Below, piece by piece: positions 1 to 5,616 of a stretch of DNA of 5,616 bases. How positions within the stretch are numbered: the stretch's first letter is position 1; each line of letters begins with the position of its first letter. The translations under genes were made by a program, and so were the position numbers. The stretch is from an uncultured Desulfovibrio sp. GTDB taxonomy: Bacteria; Desulfobacterota; Desulfovibrionia; Desulfovibrionales; Desulfovibrionaceae. The stretch lies in the NCBI GenBank assembly GCA_945871415.1, contig CAMBWG010000163.1, positions 1 to 5,616 on the forward strand, in the 5' to 3' direction. Below the pieces are notes generated by a model that saw only the letters and a program-made list of their open reading frames with translations, did no database searches and was not told the origin of the DNA.

Positions 1-697
1 CCGGCAGGCGGCATCCGCATCTTCCGGTATCGCAAAGCGGCCTTCCCTGCCCGACATTCCCGAGGCTCTGCCCGGCCGGGAGCTGCCTCCCGCAGGGGAG
101 TGGCGGCCCATGCAGTGGCTGCCGCAACTCAAGGTTTTTCGTAATCCGCTGGAAGAACTTCGTTTTCGTCCCAAGGATCGGGGTGTGCTCTTTCATGCCT
201 GTCTGGAGCATCTGGACTGTTCCGGCGACGTTACGCAGGACGCGGCCCGCGCTGTCGCCCGCGTGCGGACGCTTGCGGCTCCGGCCGCCGGAGAGGCGCT
301 TGACGAAGGGCTGGGGGCGGATCTGGAGGAAGCCGTCAGCTGGTGCCTTGCGCAGAGCGATCTGCCCCGCTGGCTGGAACACGGCGTCCCGGAACAACCG
401 CTGATGAGCGCCGACGGTGTGGAGCTGCGCGCCGATTTGCTGGTGCGCGAAACGTGGGGACTTCTGATTGTGGATTACAAGACAGGCGAAGACCGCCCCG
501 CGTATGAAGCGCAAATGCGGCGTTATCTGGCCTGCCTGCCGGAAAAGGAACAGCCCGCGGCCTGCGCCCTGCTGATCTATGTGGATTTGCGACGCTTCAA
601 GGCAGTGGGATTGCGGGCCGCTTCCGATCTGGAAGCTGACTATCACGCAGCCTTGCAGGCTGTGCAGAAGCCGTGCGGACAAGGAGAGCGTGCATGA
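1..697 (+). CDS. addA: AddA-type helicase-nuclease subunit, C-terminal nuclease domain (5' end outside window)
   Basis: This is the tail of AddA, the helicase-nuclease subunit of the AddAB complex, which unwinds and resects double-strand breaks before RecA-dependent repair. The frame is open from base 2 to a TGA at 695-697, giving 231 visible residues; the internal ATG at 110 is not the real start. The visible part is a RecB-type PD-(D/E)XK nuclease domain. It has the family His in GVLFHACLEHLD (visible residue 65), an Asp in ADLLV (145), the D-x-K pair in IVDYKTG (158 and 160), and a QxxxY motif, QMRRY (171-175). All catalytic positions are present, so the nuclease is probably active. The UvrD-like ATPase motifs would lie to the left of the window, so the helicase part is inferred from family architecture and from the addB neighbour. 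The alternative is a stand-alone RecB-family nuclease, which is less likely. The stop overlaps the start of addB by four bases, so translation is probably coupled. Confidence 0.85.
   Translation, partial: RQAASASSGIAKRPSLPDIPEALPGRELPPAGEWRPMQWLPQLKVFRNPLEELRFRPKDRGVLFHACLEHLDCSGDVTQDAARAVARVRTLAAPAAGEALDEGLGADLEEAVSWCLAQSDLPRWLEHGVPEQPLMSADGVELRADLLVRETWGLLIVDYKTGEDRPAYEAQMRRYLACLPEKEQPAACALLIYVDLRRFKAVGLRAASDLEADYHAALQAVQKPCGQGERA
681..686 (+). promoter_or_regulatory. Ribosome binding site of addB
   Basis: AAGGAG lies 7 bases before the ATG at 694, an ideal Shine-Dalgarno spacing. It decides the start: the GTG at 673 would extend the protein by seven residues, but it sits upstream of this site and inside addA. 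The site lies within the last codons of addA, so ribosomes finishing addA can restart on addB. Confidence 0.8.
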
Positions 698-3630
698 GCG
701 GCGATATTTTTCTGTTCCCCTGGGGACGTCCCTTCCTGCCGGCGCTGCAACATTTCATGGATGATCCCGGGCGCCGTCGTTTGCAGACTCTGCTGATTGT
801 GCCGCACCGGCGGCCCTGGCGCTATCTTCAGGAGCTTTACGCGAAAGATCCTGAGGGAGGGCGCATCCTGCCGAAAATGCTTACCATGACGGAAGTTTTC
901 AGGACATGGCGCGGCAGTCTGCCGCCCATGCCACTGCGCGAAGCCAATATGCTTGACCGCGTGGCTCTGCTCCATAGCTGTATCCGGGCCCTGTCGCCGG
1001 AGGACGAGGGGCTGGAACGTCTTTTTTCCAGCATGCCGATGGAGCGCTTTTTTCCGTGGGGGGTGCGGCTTGCCGGACTTCTGGAGGAAATGTTCGGTCA
1101 GTGTGTGGATGTGCAGGATTTGCCCTATGCGGAAGAAGATGTCTCTCCCCACGCCGCAGCGCTGCTGGGGGCGCTGGGCCGTATCGGCACGGCCTATCTG
1201 GGCGCGCTTGAGGAACGCCGCTGGTCAACGCCCGGTCTTGACGCCATGCTGGCGGCACGGCATGCGAATCAGATTCCTCCTCTGTTTGTTCCTTCCGGGG
1301 AACGGGCCGTCGTCATTGCCGGTTTCTTTCAGCTGACGGCAACGGAAGATGCGGTGCTCCGGGCCTTGTGGGAACATGGCGCGGATGTCTGCCTGCATAC
1401 CGATCCGGCGCTGGCGGCCCCGGGGGACAAAGCTTCCTGCCACTGGGCCTGCCGGGAGCATGCCCGGTGGCTGCGCCAGTGGGGGGCGGAAGCCCGTGTG
1501 CGGGATGTCCCCGGAGAGGACGCCGGCCCGCAATGGCATTTCTTTGCCGGGTATGACGCGCATTCGCAGCTCAGGGAAGTCGGCGCGCGCCTGCAGGACA
1601 GGGAAAAAGGCGGAGAATCCACGGCCGTCGTGCTGGGCGACGGCGGCCTGCTGATGCCCCTGCTGCACGAGCTGCCCGAAAAGAATGTCAATATCTCCAT
1701 GGGCTACCCTCTGGAGCGGACGCCGCTGTATCAGCTGCTGGACAGCCTGCTGCGTCTGCAGGAGCGGGAAAATGCCGCGGAAGGCGGCCAGTATTACTGG
1801 CGTGCTTTGCAGGCCGCGCTTTCCCATCCCTATCTCGGCCTGCTGCGTCCGGCGGGAGCGTCTGACGACGCTTCCCTGCGCCCGGCTCTTTTTGCGCTGG
1901 ACAGACAGATCAGACGCGGACGTCGCTTTGTGTCGCCCCGGGAGTTGATCGATTCCGTGACCGAAGGGGACGAGATGACGCAGTCCCTGTTGTATCTGCT
2001 TGTCGAGCGGCTGATCACGGCATTTGCCGCTGTCTCGACTACCGCGGATATGGCCGCCGCCATTGACGGCGTGTGCACGCTGCTGCTGGAATACGGTCAG
2101 GATATCTGGGCCGGGTATCCGCTGGATGCCGAAGCTCTGTATCGCGTCATGCAGAAAGTGCTTCCGGTACTGCGTGACAATGCGCTGGCGGAACAGCCGC
2201 TGACGCCGGCACAGCTGCGCGGCATAACGCGCGAAGTCCTCCGCCAGGAACGCATCCCCTTTGAGGCGGATCCGCTGAGCGGGGTGCAGGTCCTCGGTAT
2301 GCTGGAAACGCGTCTGCTGCATTTTGACCATGTGCATATTCTGGAAGCCACGGACGACAGATTACCGGGACAGCCTACCCAGGATGTGCTGCTGCCGGAC
2401 AGTCTGCGTCCCCTGCTTGGCCTGCCGGACAATCGCCGCCGCGAGCTGATTATGGCGCATAATCTCTATCGTCTGTGCGCGTCGGCACGGCATGTCACCT
2501 TCTACTGGCAGGAAGGTTCCACGCAGTCAGCGCTGTTTGACGGGAAGAAGTGCCGCAGCCGCTTTGTGGAGCAGACCGTCTGGCAGGAGGAGTTGCGACG
2601 GAAACAGCTGCTGAAGCCCGGCGACGGCCTTCTGGAAATGGCTTCCTGCGTGGTGCGCCCCTTTGGAGCGTCCGCTCCCGCGCTGGCCCGTACGGCGCCT
2701 CTGGCCGCAGCCATGGAGCACTGGCTGGAAGCCTCGCCTCTGTCGCCGACGCATCTTGATGCCTATCTGCGTTGCCCGCTGCGTTTTGTCTGGACGCACC
2801 TTTGCGGTTTGCGTGAGCTGGACACCGTGAATGAAGGCGATGATCCCGCCGCCGTCGGCAGTCTGCTGCACAGCGTCCTGCAGCAGACCTTCCGCCCCTA
2901 TGAAAATAAGGCGCTGCCCGTCAGCAAAGAGGGAAAAGCGGCGCTGCTGGACAGCTTGAAGGAATGCTTTAAGGAGCAGGTCAAAGAAAAGAAGTTGCAG
3001 CAGCTTTTGCCGCCGGACAGCTTCGCCATGCTGCAGGCGGCCGTCCCTCTGCGATTCGAGGCCTTTGTGAAAGCCCTGCCCGGGCCTTCCGTTCTGTTGG
3101 GCGTGGAGCAGAAAATTGAGGCCTCGCTGATCCTGCGCAGCGGGGAACATCGTTTTTATGGTATCATGGACCGTCTTGATCTCCGTGACGGGGCCATACA
3201 TATCATAGATTACAAGACGGGTTCCATTGCGCTGGCCGGGAGTGTCTTCTGGAAAGAAAGCGCCCTGTTTGAGCGCATGGCCGCGCTGGAAGACAGCGAC
3301 GATGCCTCGGACGGCGATGCCGTTCTTGCCGAAGTGCGGGCACTGGTGCCCAGTATCCAGCTGCTCTGCTATCTTGCCATGGCCCGGGCGCGCGGCATCG
3401 CGCCTCTGGCAAACGCCGCCTGCGTGGAATTGCGCGACAGCGGCAAGGAGCGTCATCTGCTGGACGCGGAAGCCGCTGCGGACGCGGACATGAACACAAT
3501 TATTGATCGCTGTGAGGATGTGCTTTCCTTCCTTGTCTGGCATATGCGCTATGCGCCTTCCTTTACCGCCAATGCGGGCGGCCATTGCGCCTATTGTCCC
3601 CTGAAGGAACTGTGCTCGCCGCTGGTCTAG
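694..3630 (+). CDS. addB: AddB-type subunit: inactive helicase-like body with C-terminal PD-(D/E)XK nuclease and Fe-S cluster
   Basis: This is the 978-residue partner of AddA in the AddAB end-resection complex. The N-terminal part (LLIVPHRRPWRYLQELY, about residues 31-48) is in the place of helicase motif I, but I see no GxxxxGKT Walker A, so it probably does not hydrolyse ATP and serves as scaffold and DNA-recognition body. The family segment GMLETRLLHFDHVHILEA begins at residue 535 and is followed by the LP-rich and LGLPDNRRRELI stretch. The C-terminal nuclease has His726 (GSLLH), Asp826 (IMDRLD), Asp839 and Lys841 (IIDYKTG) and QLLCY (889-893), all intact. Cys694 (YLRCPLRF) plus Cys965, Cys968 and Cys974 (C-x2-C-x5-C) form the 4Fe-4S cluster ligand set that staples this domain in AddB and Dna2 type nucleases. 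The ATG at 694 overlaps the addA stop and has a good ribosome binding site. The order addA-addB is the reverse of the addB-addA order in Bacillus subtilis. The frame is uninterrupted. Confidence 0.9.
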   Translation: MSGDIFLFPWGRPFLPALQHFMDDPGRRRLQTLLIVPHRRPWRYLQELYAKDPEGGRILPKMLTMTEVFRTWRGSLPPMPLREANMLDRVALLHSCIRALSPEDEGLERLFSSMPMERFFPWGVRLAGLLEEMFGQCVDVQDLPYAEEDVSPHAAALLGALGRIGTAYLGALEERRWSTPGLDAMLAARHANQIPPLFVPSGERAVVIAGFFQLTATEDAVLRALWEHGADVCLHTDPALAAPGDKASCHWACREHARWLRQWGAEARVRDVPGEDAGPQWHFFAGYDAHSQLREVGARLQDREKGGESTAVVLGDGGLLMPLLHELPEKNVNISMGYPLERTPLYQLLDSLLRLQERENAAEGGQYYWRALQAALSHPYLGLLRPAGASDDASLRPALFALDRQIRRGRRFVSPRELIDSVTEGDEMTQSLLYLLVERLITAFAAVSTTADMAAAIDGVCTLLLEYGQDIWAGYPLDAEALYRVMQKVLPVLRDNALAEQPLTPAQLRGITREVLRQERIPFEADPLSGVQVLGMLETRLLHFDHVHILEATDDRLPGQPTQDVLLPDSLRPLLGLPDNRRRELIMAHNLYRLCASARHVTFYWQEGSTQSALFDGKKCRSRFVEQTVWQEELRRKQLLKPGDGLLEMASCVVRPFGASAPALARTAPLAAAMEHWLEASPLSPTHLDAYLRCPLRFVWTHLCGLRELDTVNEGDDPAAVGSLLHSVLQQTFRPYENKALPVSKEGKAALLDSLKECFKEQVKEKKLQQLLPPDSFAMLQAAVPLRFEAFVKALPGPSVLLGVEQKIEASLILRSGEHRFYGIMDRLDLRDGAIHIIDYKTGSIALAGSVFWKESALFERMAALEDSDDASDGDAVLAEVRALVPSIQLLCYLAMARARGIAPLANAACVELRDSGKERHLLDAEAAADADMNTIIDRCEDVLSFLVWHMRYAPSFTANAGGHCAYCPLKELCSPLV

Positions 3631-3659
3631 GAATTACTGTTCGTCATTCGTAAATGTCC

Positions 3660-3776
3660 GGGGGAAGGAAAACCCTTATCTCCGCTGTCGATGCCCGTAG
3701 TTTCCTTCGTCGCAACGGGCACGGCCTGCGGCCGCCTTCGGTCGCGGCCGGCGCGCAAGGGGTGTTTCCTTCCCCC
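3660..3776. repeat. Nested inverted-repeat element (long stem enclosing two hairpins)
   Basis: The outer arms are 3660-3677 (GGGGGAAGGAAAACCCTT) and 3757-3776 (ending GTTTCCTTCCCCC). They pair over 12 uninterrupted bases (3660-3671 with 3765-3776) and continue with two single-base bulges to about 18 pairs. Inside, TGCCCGT (3692-3698) pairs with ACGGGCA (3715-3721), and CGGCCGC (3729-3735) pairs with GCGGCCG (3744-3750) around a UUCG-type loop with C3736-G3741 closing it and a two-base bulge. The whole folds as a three-way junction. No T tract follows, so it is not a simple terminator. Its form fits a dispersed intergenic repeat (REP- or MITE-like) or a structured RNA. The copy number in the genome is unknown from this window. 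Seen directly: the pairing; inferred: the identity. Confidence 0.6.
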
Positions 3777-3800
3777 AGCGCGAATCCATTCTCCCGCGCT
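3777..3800. repeat. Small GC hairpin abutting the nested repeat
   Basis: AGCGCG (3777-3782) and CGCGCT (3795-3800) pair perfectly around a 12-base loop. It begins directly at the outer arm of the nested repeat, so it may be part of the same element. No T tract follows. Confidence 0.45.
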
Positions 3801-3841
3801 GTTTGCAAAGTTGAAACGCTCTACTCTCGTTACTTTTCCTG

Positions 3842-3860
3842 CCGAAGGATATTCTTCCGG
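3842..3860. repeat. Short imperfect hairpin
   Basis: CCGAAG (3842-3847) pairs with CTTCCGG (3854-3860) with one bulged C and a six-base loop (GATATT). It may be a folding unit of the addB 3' untranslated region. It is short and could be chance. Confidence 0.25.
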
Positions 3861-3891
3861 GAACACCGTTTGAAATTCCTGAAAAATGTTG

Positions 3892-3931
3892 AGAAGACAG
3901 GCCGGGAATGCTGTCTGTCTTCTTTGTTTTT
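3892..3931 (+). terminator. Intrinsic terminator downstream of addB, possibly bidirectional
   Basis: AGAAGACAG (3892-3900) pairs perfectly with CTGTCTTCT (3915-3923) around a 14-base loop, and the strand continues TTGTTTTTATC, a typical T tract. It lies about 260 bases after the addB stop and is the first good intrinsic terminator for the addAB transcript, which would therefore carry the nested repeat in its 3' untranslated region. Read on the minus strand the same hairpin is followed by CAACATTTTT, a weaker tract, so it may also stop transcripts coming from sbcC. Confidence 0.75.
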
Positions 3932-3940
3932 ATCGTAAGG

Positions 3941-4110
3941 ATATGCTGTTTTGGTGTGGATTTTGCGATGTGTTTTTGTTGGTTGGTGTTGAGGTGTTGT
4001 GTGTGTAGTTTTGGTTTACATAACTTTGATTATGACTTTTTTATTAGCGTCACACATTTTACCTGTTTTGTATATAAATATGATTTCATTGACTTTTTTA
4101 TCAAAGTCAC
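3941..4110. other. AT-rich tract with a strongly G/T-biased run
   Basis: By my count 53 of these 170 bases are G or C (about 31%), against roughly 60% in the genes on both sides. Within it, 66 of the 71 bases from 3947 to 4017 are G or T on the plus strand, with 3969-3991 containing no A or C at all. No gene explains it. Possible readings are an acquired remnant, an unstructured A/C-rich minus-strand RNA region, or a binding or bending region. Confidence 0.6.
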
Positions 4111-4111
4111 A
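4033..4111. repeat. Pair of 22-base direct repeats, each with a TGAC-N12-GTCA dyad
   Basis: Copies lie at 4033-4054 and 4090-4111, 57 bases apart, and match at 19 of 22 positions. Both begin TGACTTTTTTAT and end GTCACA, so each has half-sites TGAC and GTCA separated by 12 bases. The second copy extends to a hairpin, TGACTTT (4090-4096) with AAAGTCA (4103-4109), eight bases beyond the sbcC stop. A further ACTTTGAT (4023-4030) is the reverse complement of ATCAAAGT in the second copy. They could be operator-like sites for a dimeric regulator or parts of the sbcC 3' end. No T tract follows the hairpin on the minus strand, so it is not called a terminator. Confidence 0.5.
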
Positions 4112-4117
4112 GGCACA

Positions 4118-5616
4118 TCACTCTCCTCTGGAACATCCTGCCCCTTCCAGACGACTCCGCCCTCCCGCTTCGGGAATAACGGCTATTTGTGCGGAAATGC
4201 GTTCGCGTAATGCCGGAACATGGGAAATAATGCCGATCAGCGTGCCTTCCTGACGCAATTGCGACAAGACGGACAGAGCCGCGTCCAGAGCGTCTTCATC
4301 CAGCGTGCCGAAGCCCTCGTCGAGGAACAGTGATTCTATGTTGATGGAATGACCGGTCATGCGGGAAAGTCCCAACGCAAGCGCAAGACTGACCAGAAAG
4401 GTTTCGCCGCCGGAAAGGTTTCGCGCGGAGCGGCACTCCCCTGCCTGATAGTTGTCCATAACCTGAAATTCCAGATGCCGGGTCTGATCAGCCAGCAAAA
4501 CATATCTGTCGGAAAGATCCTGCAGACGCCTGTTGGCATGCGCCAATAAACGCTCGAAAGTCAGCCCCTGGACAAACTTGCGATACGTCTTGCCTTCCGC
4601 CGCGCCAATCAGGGCGTCCAGCTCCTGCCAGCGCTGGAGCTCCTGTTCGCGGGAGGCAATTTCAGCAAAAATTCCGGCCTGTTGTTCCCGTTGCTGCTCC
4701 GCTGTTTCCAGCGTCTGCCGGCAGGCCCCCAGACGCTGCTGCGCCAGACGCAGAGACTCCTTCACGCCCTCGGCCTGCACATGCAGGGCCGGCAGATCCA
4801 GCGGCGTTTTTTTGAGTTGCCGCATTTCCCACAGCTCTTGCCGAGCCTGCTCCAGCCCGCTGTGGGCGGCCCCCTGCTGCACATGCAGGGCATTCAGACG
4901 CGTCTGCCAGCAGCCGCGCTCTTCTTCGCTCAGAAGCGCCTTGCGAACATCCTCTTCCCGCAGAAAATCGTGCTCTCGCAAACATGCCTGCAAGGCCTCT
5001 TCCGCAGTATGACAGGCCCGACGGCAGGATTCCACGGTATGCCGCCGTTCCTCCAGGCTTGTGCTGGTCATAAGACGGCTCTGATCGGTAAAAGCATGCC
5101 GACGACGCGCCTCCTCAAGATGCCGTTCGGCCTGCGCCACGGCCTCGTGCAGCGTTCTCTCCTCCGCTGCGGGATCCGGGCCCACGCCGAGATCCTCGCG
5201 CTCTTTCCGCTGTTGCCGCAATCTGTTGTCTGCCGCTTCCAGCGTTGCGGCCTGCTGCTCGCACGCAGCGGCGGCGCGGCCATACTGCTCGTCTAAATGC
5301 TTTTTGTCATTCTCCAGCAGAATACTTTTCTTCAGCAGTTCCTCGTACTGCCGCATCATATTCAGGCGGCGGGCGGAGCGACGTTCCAACTCCCTGACCT
5401 GCCCGGCCAGCAGCTCCGGTATGAAATCCGGCTGAATGCCATAGGGGGAAAGAGCGGCTGCACACGCCTCCTGCGCCTTTTTCAGAGCTGTCCGGGCCTC
5501 TGTCTCCTCATTACGTAGACGCTGCGCATCATTACGGGCGGACTGCACGCAGACTTCCGCCTTTTTTTCCTCCAGATCGGCCTGCGCTACATCCGCATCA
5601 GCCCGACGCAAGGCTG
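4118..5616 (-). CDS. sbcC: SbcC, Rad50-like ATPase subunit of SbcCD nuclease, C-terminal half (5' end outside window)
   Basis: SbcC is the SMC-like ATPase that with the SbcD nuclease cuts DNA hairpins and blocked or protein-bound ends in the cytoplasm. The frame is open from the right edge to a TGA at 4118-4120, giving 498 visible residues, about half of the roughly 1,000 expected. Visible residues 1 to about 340 are Glu-, Gln-, Arg- and Ala-rich with heptad character, the returning arm of the coiled coil. No CxxC zinc hook is present, so the hook must lie further upstream. The C-terminal head lobe begins near FVQGLTFERLLAHANRRL. It carries the ABC signature LSGGE (400-404), the Walker B and D-loop segment LFLDEGFGTLDEDAL with Asp432-Glu433, and the switch His465 in GIISHV. 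Walker A would be at the unseen N-terminus. sbcD normally lies just upstream of sbcC, here beyond the right edge. The gene is convergent with addAB. No frameshift was seen. Confidence 0.93.
   Translation of the reverse strand, partial: ALRRADADVAQADLEEKKAEVCVQSARNDAQRLRNEETEARTALKKAQEACAAALSPYGIQPDFIPELLAGQVRELERRSARRLNMMRQYEELLKKSILLENDKKHLDEQYGRAAAACEQQAATLEAADNRLRQQRKEREDLGVGPDPAAEERTLHEAVAQAERHLEEARRRHAFTDQSRLMTSTSLEERRHTVESCRRACHTAEEALQACLREHDFLREEDVRKALLSEEERGCWQTRLNALHVQQGAAHSGLEQARQELWEMRQLKKTPLDLPALHVQAEGVKESLRLAQQRLGACRQTLETAEQQREQQAGIFAEIASREQELQRWQELDALIGAAEGKTYRKFVQGLTFERLLAHANRRLQDLSDRYVLLADQTRHLEFQVMDNYQAGECRSARNLSGGETFLVSLALALGLSRMTGHSINIESLFLDEGFGTLDEDALDAALSVLSQLRQEGTLIGIISHVPALRERISAQIAVIPEAGGRSRLEGAGCSRGE

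Larger units (their letters stand above)
3631..4117. other. Convergent intergenic region, no convincing gene
   Basis: These 487 bases separate the 3' ends of addB (+) and sbcC (-). The left part (3631-3935) is GC-mixed and holds a nested inverted repeat, two smaller hairpins and a terminator. The right part (3941-4110) is AT-rich and holds a paired repeat. Open frames here (for example 3654-3938, 3908-4210 and 3999-4253 on plus, 3627-3866 on minus) lack good ribosome binding sites, run through the hairpins or into antisense of sbcC, and have compositions dictated by the repeats. No tRNA or recognisable known RNA family was seen. Confidence 0.75.

Noticed and set aside
1225..2337. Long minus-strand open frame (370 codons) inside addB, and a second at 2527-3585 (352 codons)
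   Set aside because: Both lie fully antisense to addB, which has a complete set of family motifs. Long antisense frames are expected in GC-rich coding DNA, and the translations (rich in Arg, Gln, His) show no domain.
3654..3938. Small plus-strand frame of 94 codons, and the minus-strand 3627-3866 frame of 79 codons
   Set aside because: Both are translations of the nested inverted repeat, have no ribosome binding site, and the plus frame runs through the terminator hairpin.
3943..4008. A 21-codon frame from ATG 3943 with AAGGA just upstream
   Set aside because: AAGGA ends one or two bases before the ATG, too close to act as a ribosome binding site, and the peptide merely reflects G/T composition.
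3953..4014. G-quadruplex potential from repeated GG pairs such as GGTTGGTG
   Set aside because: Only two-base G runs with uneven, partly long loops; at best a weak two-layer structure.
4050..4080. Plus-strand promoter with TATAAA at 4073-4078
   Set aside because: No acceptable -35 hexamer 16-18 bases upstream, and it would only drive antisense RNA into sbcC.
3660..4111. CRISPR-like array from the repeated segments
   Set aside because: Only pairs of short repeats with unequal content are present; no regularly spaced series.
3999..4253. Frame starting at GTG 3999 with a hydrophobic stretch, reminiscent of a small membrane toxin; also 3908-4210
   Set aside because: The hydrophobicity follows from the T-rich DNA. 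The frames continue far into antisense of sbcC, and the GAGG at 3991-3994 sits too close to the GTG to be convincing.

Overview
The window looks like a chromosomal segment of a fairly GC-rich bacterium (about 60% GC in the genes, by eye). The style of the proteins, an AddA followed by an AddB-type PD-(D/E)XK/Fe-S nuclease, suggests a Desulfovibrio-like lineage (Desulfovibrionaceae). That assignment is inference from sequence feel, not a database match.

Layout: (1) Bases 1-697 (+) are the 3' end of addA, the helicase-nuclease subunit; only its C-terminal RecB-type nuclease domain is visible. (2) Bases 694-3630 (+) are a complete addB, joined to addA by an ATGA overlap, with a C-terminal nuclease domain and a four-cysteine iron-sulfur cluster motif. 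(3) Bases 3631-4117 are a 487-base gap between convergent genes with no convincing gene. Its left part holds a GC-rich nested inverted-repeat element and a clear intrinsic terminator. Its right part is a sharply AT-rich tract (about 31% GC) with a G/T-biased run and two near-identical copies of a TGAC-N12-GTCA dyad. (4) Bases 4118-5616 (-) are the C-terminal half of sbcC, the Rad50-like ATPase of the SbcCD nuclease, running off the right edge.

The genes share a theme: both machines process DNA double-strand ends. AddAB unwinds and resects breaks to load RecA. SbcCD opens hairpins and blocked ends. They face each other tail to tail, so they are not one operon. The nuclease genes themselves look ordinary and intact. 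The only part with structure that the genes do not explain is the gap between them, and nothing in the window proves a new system.
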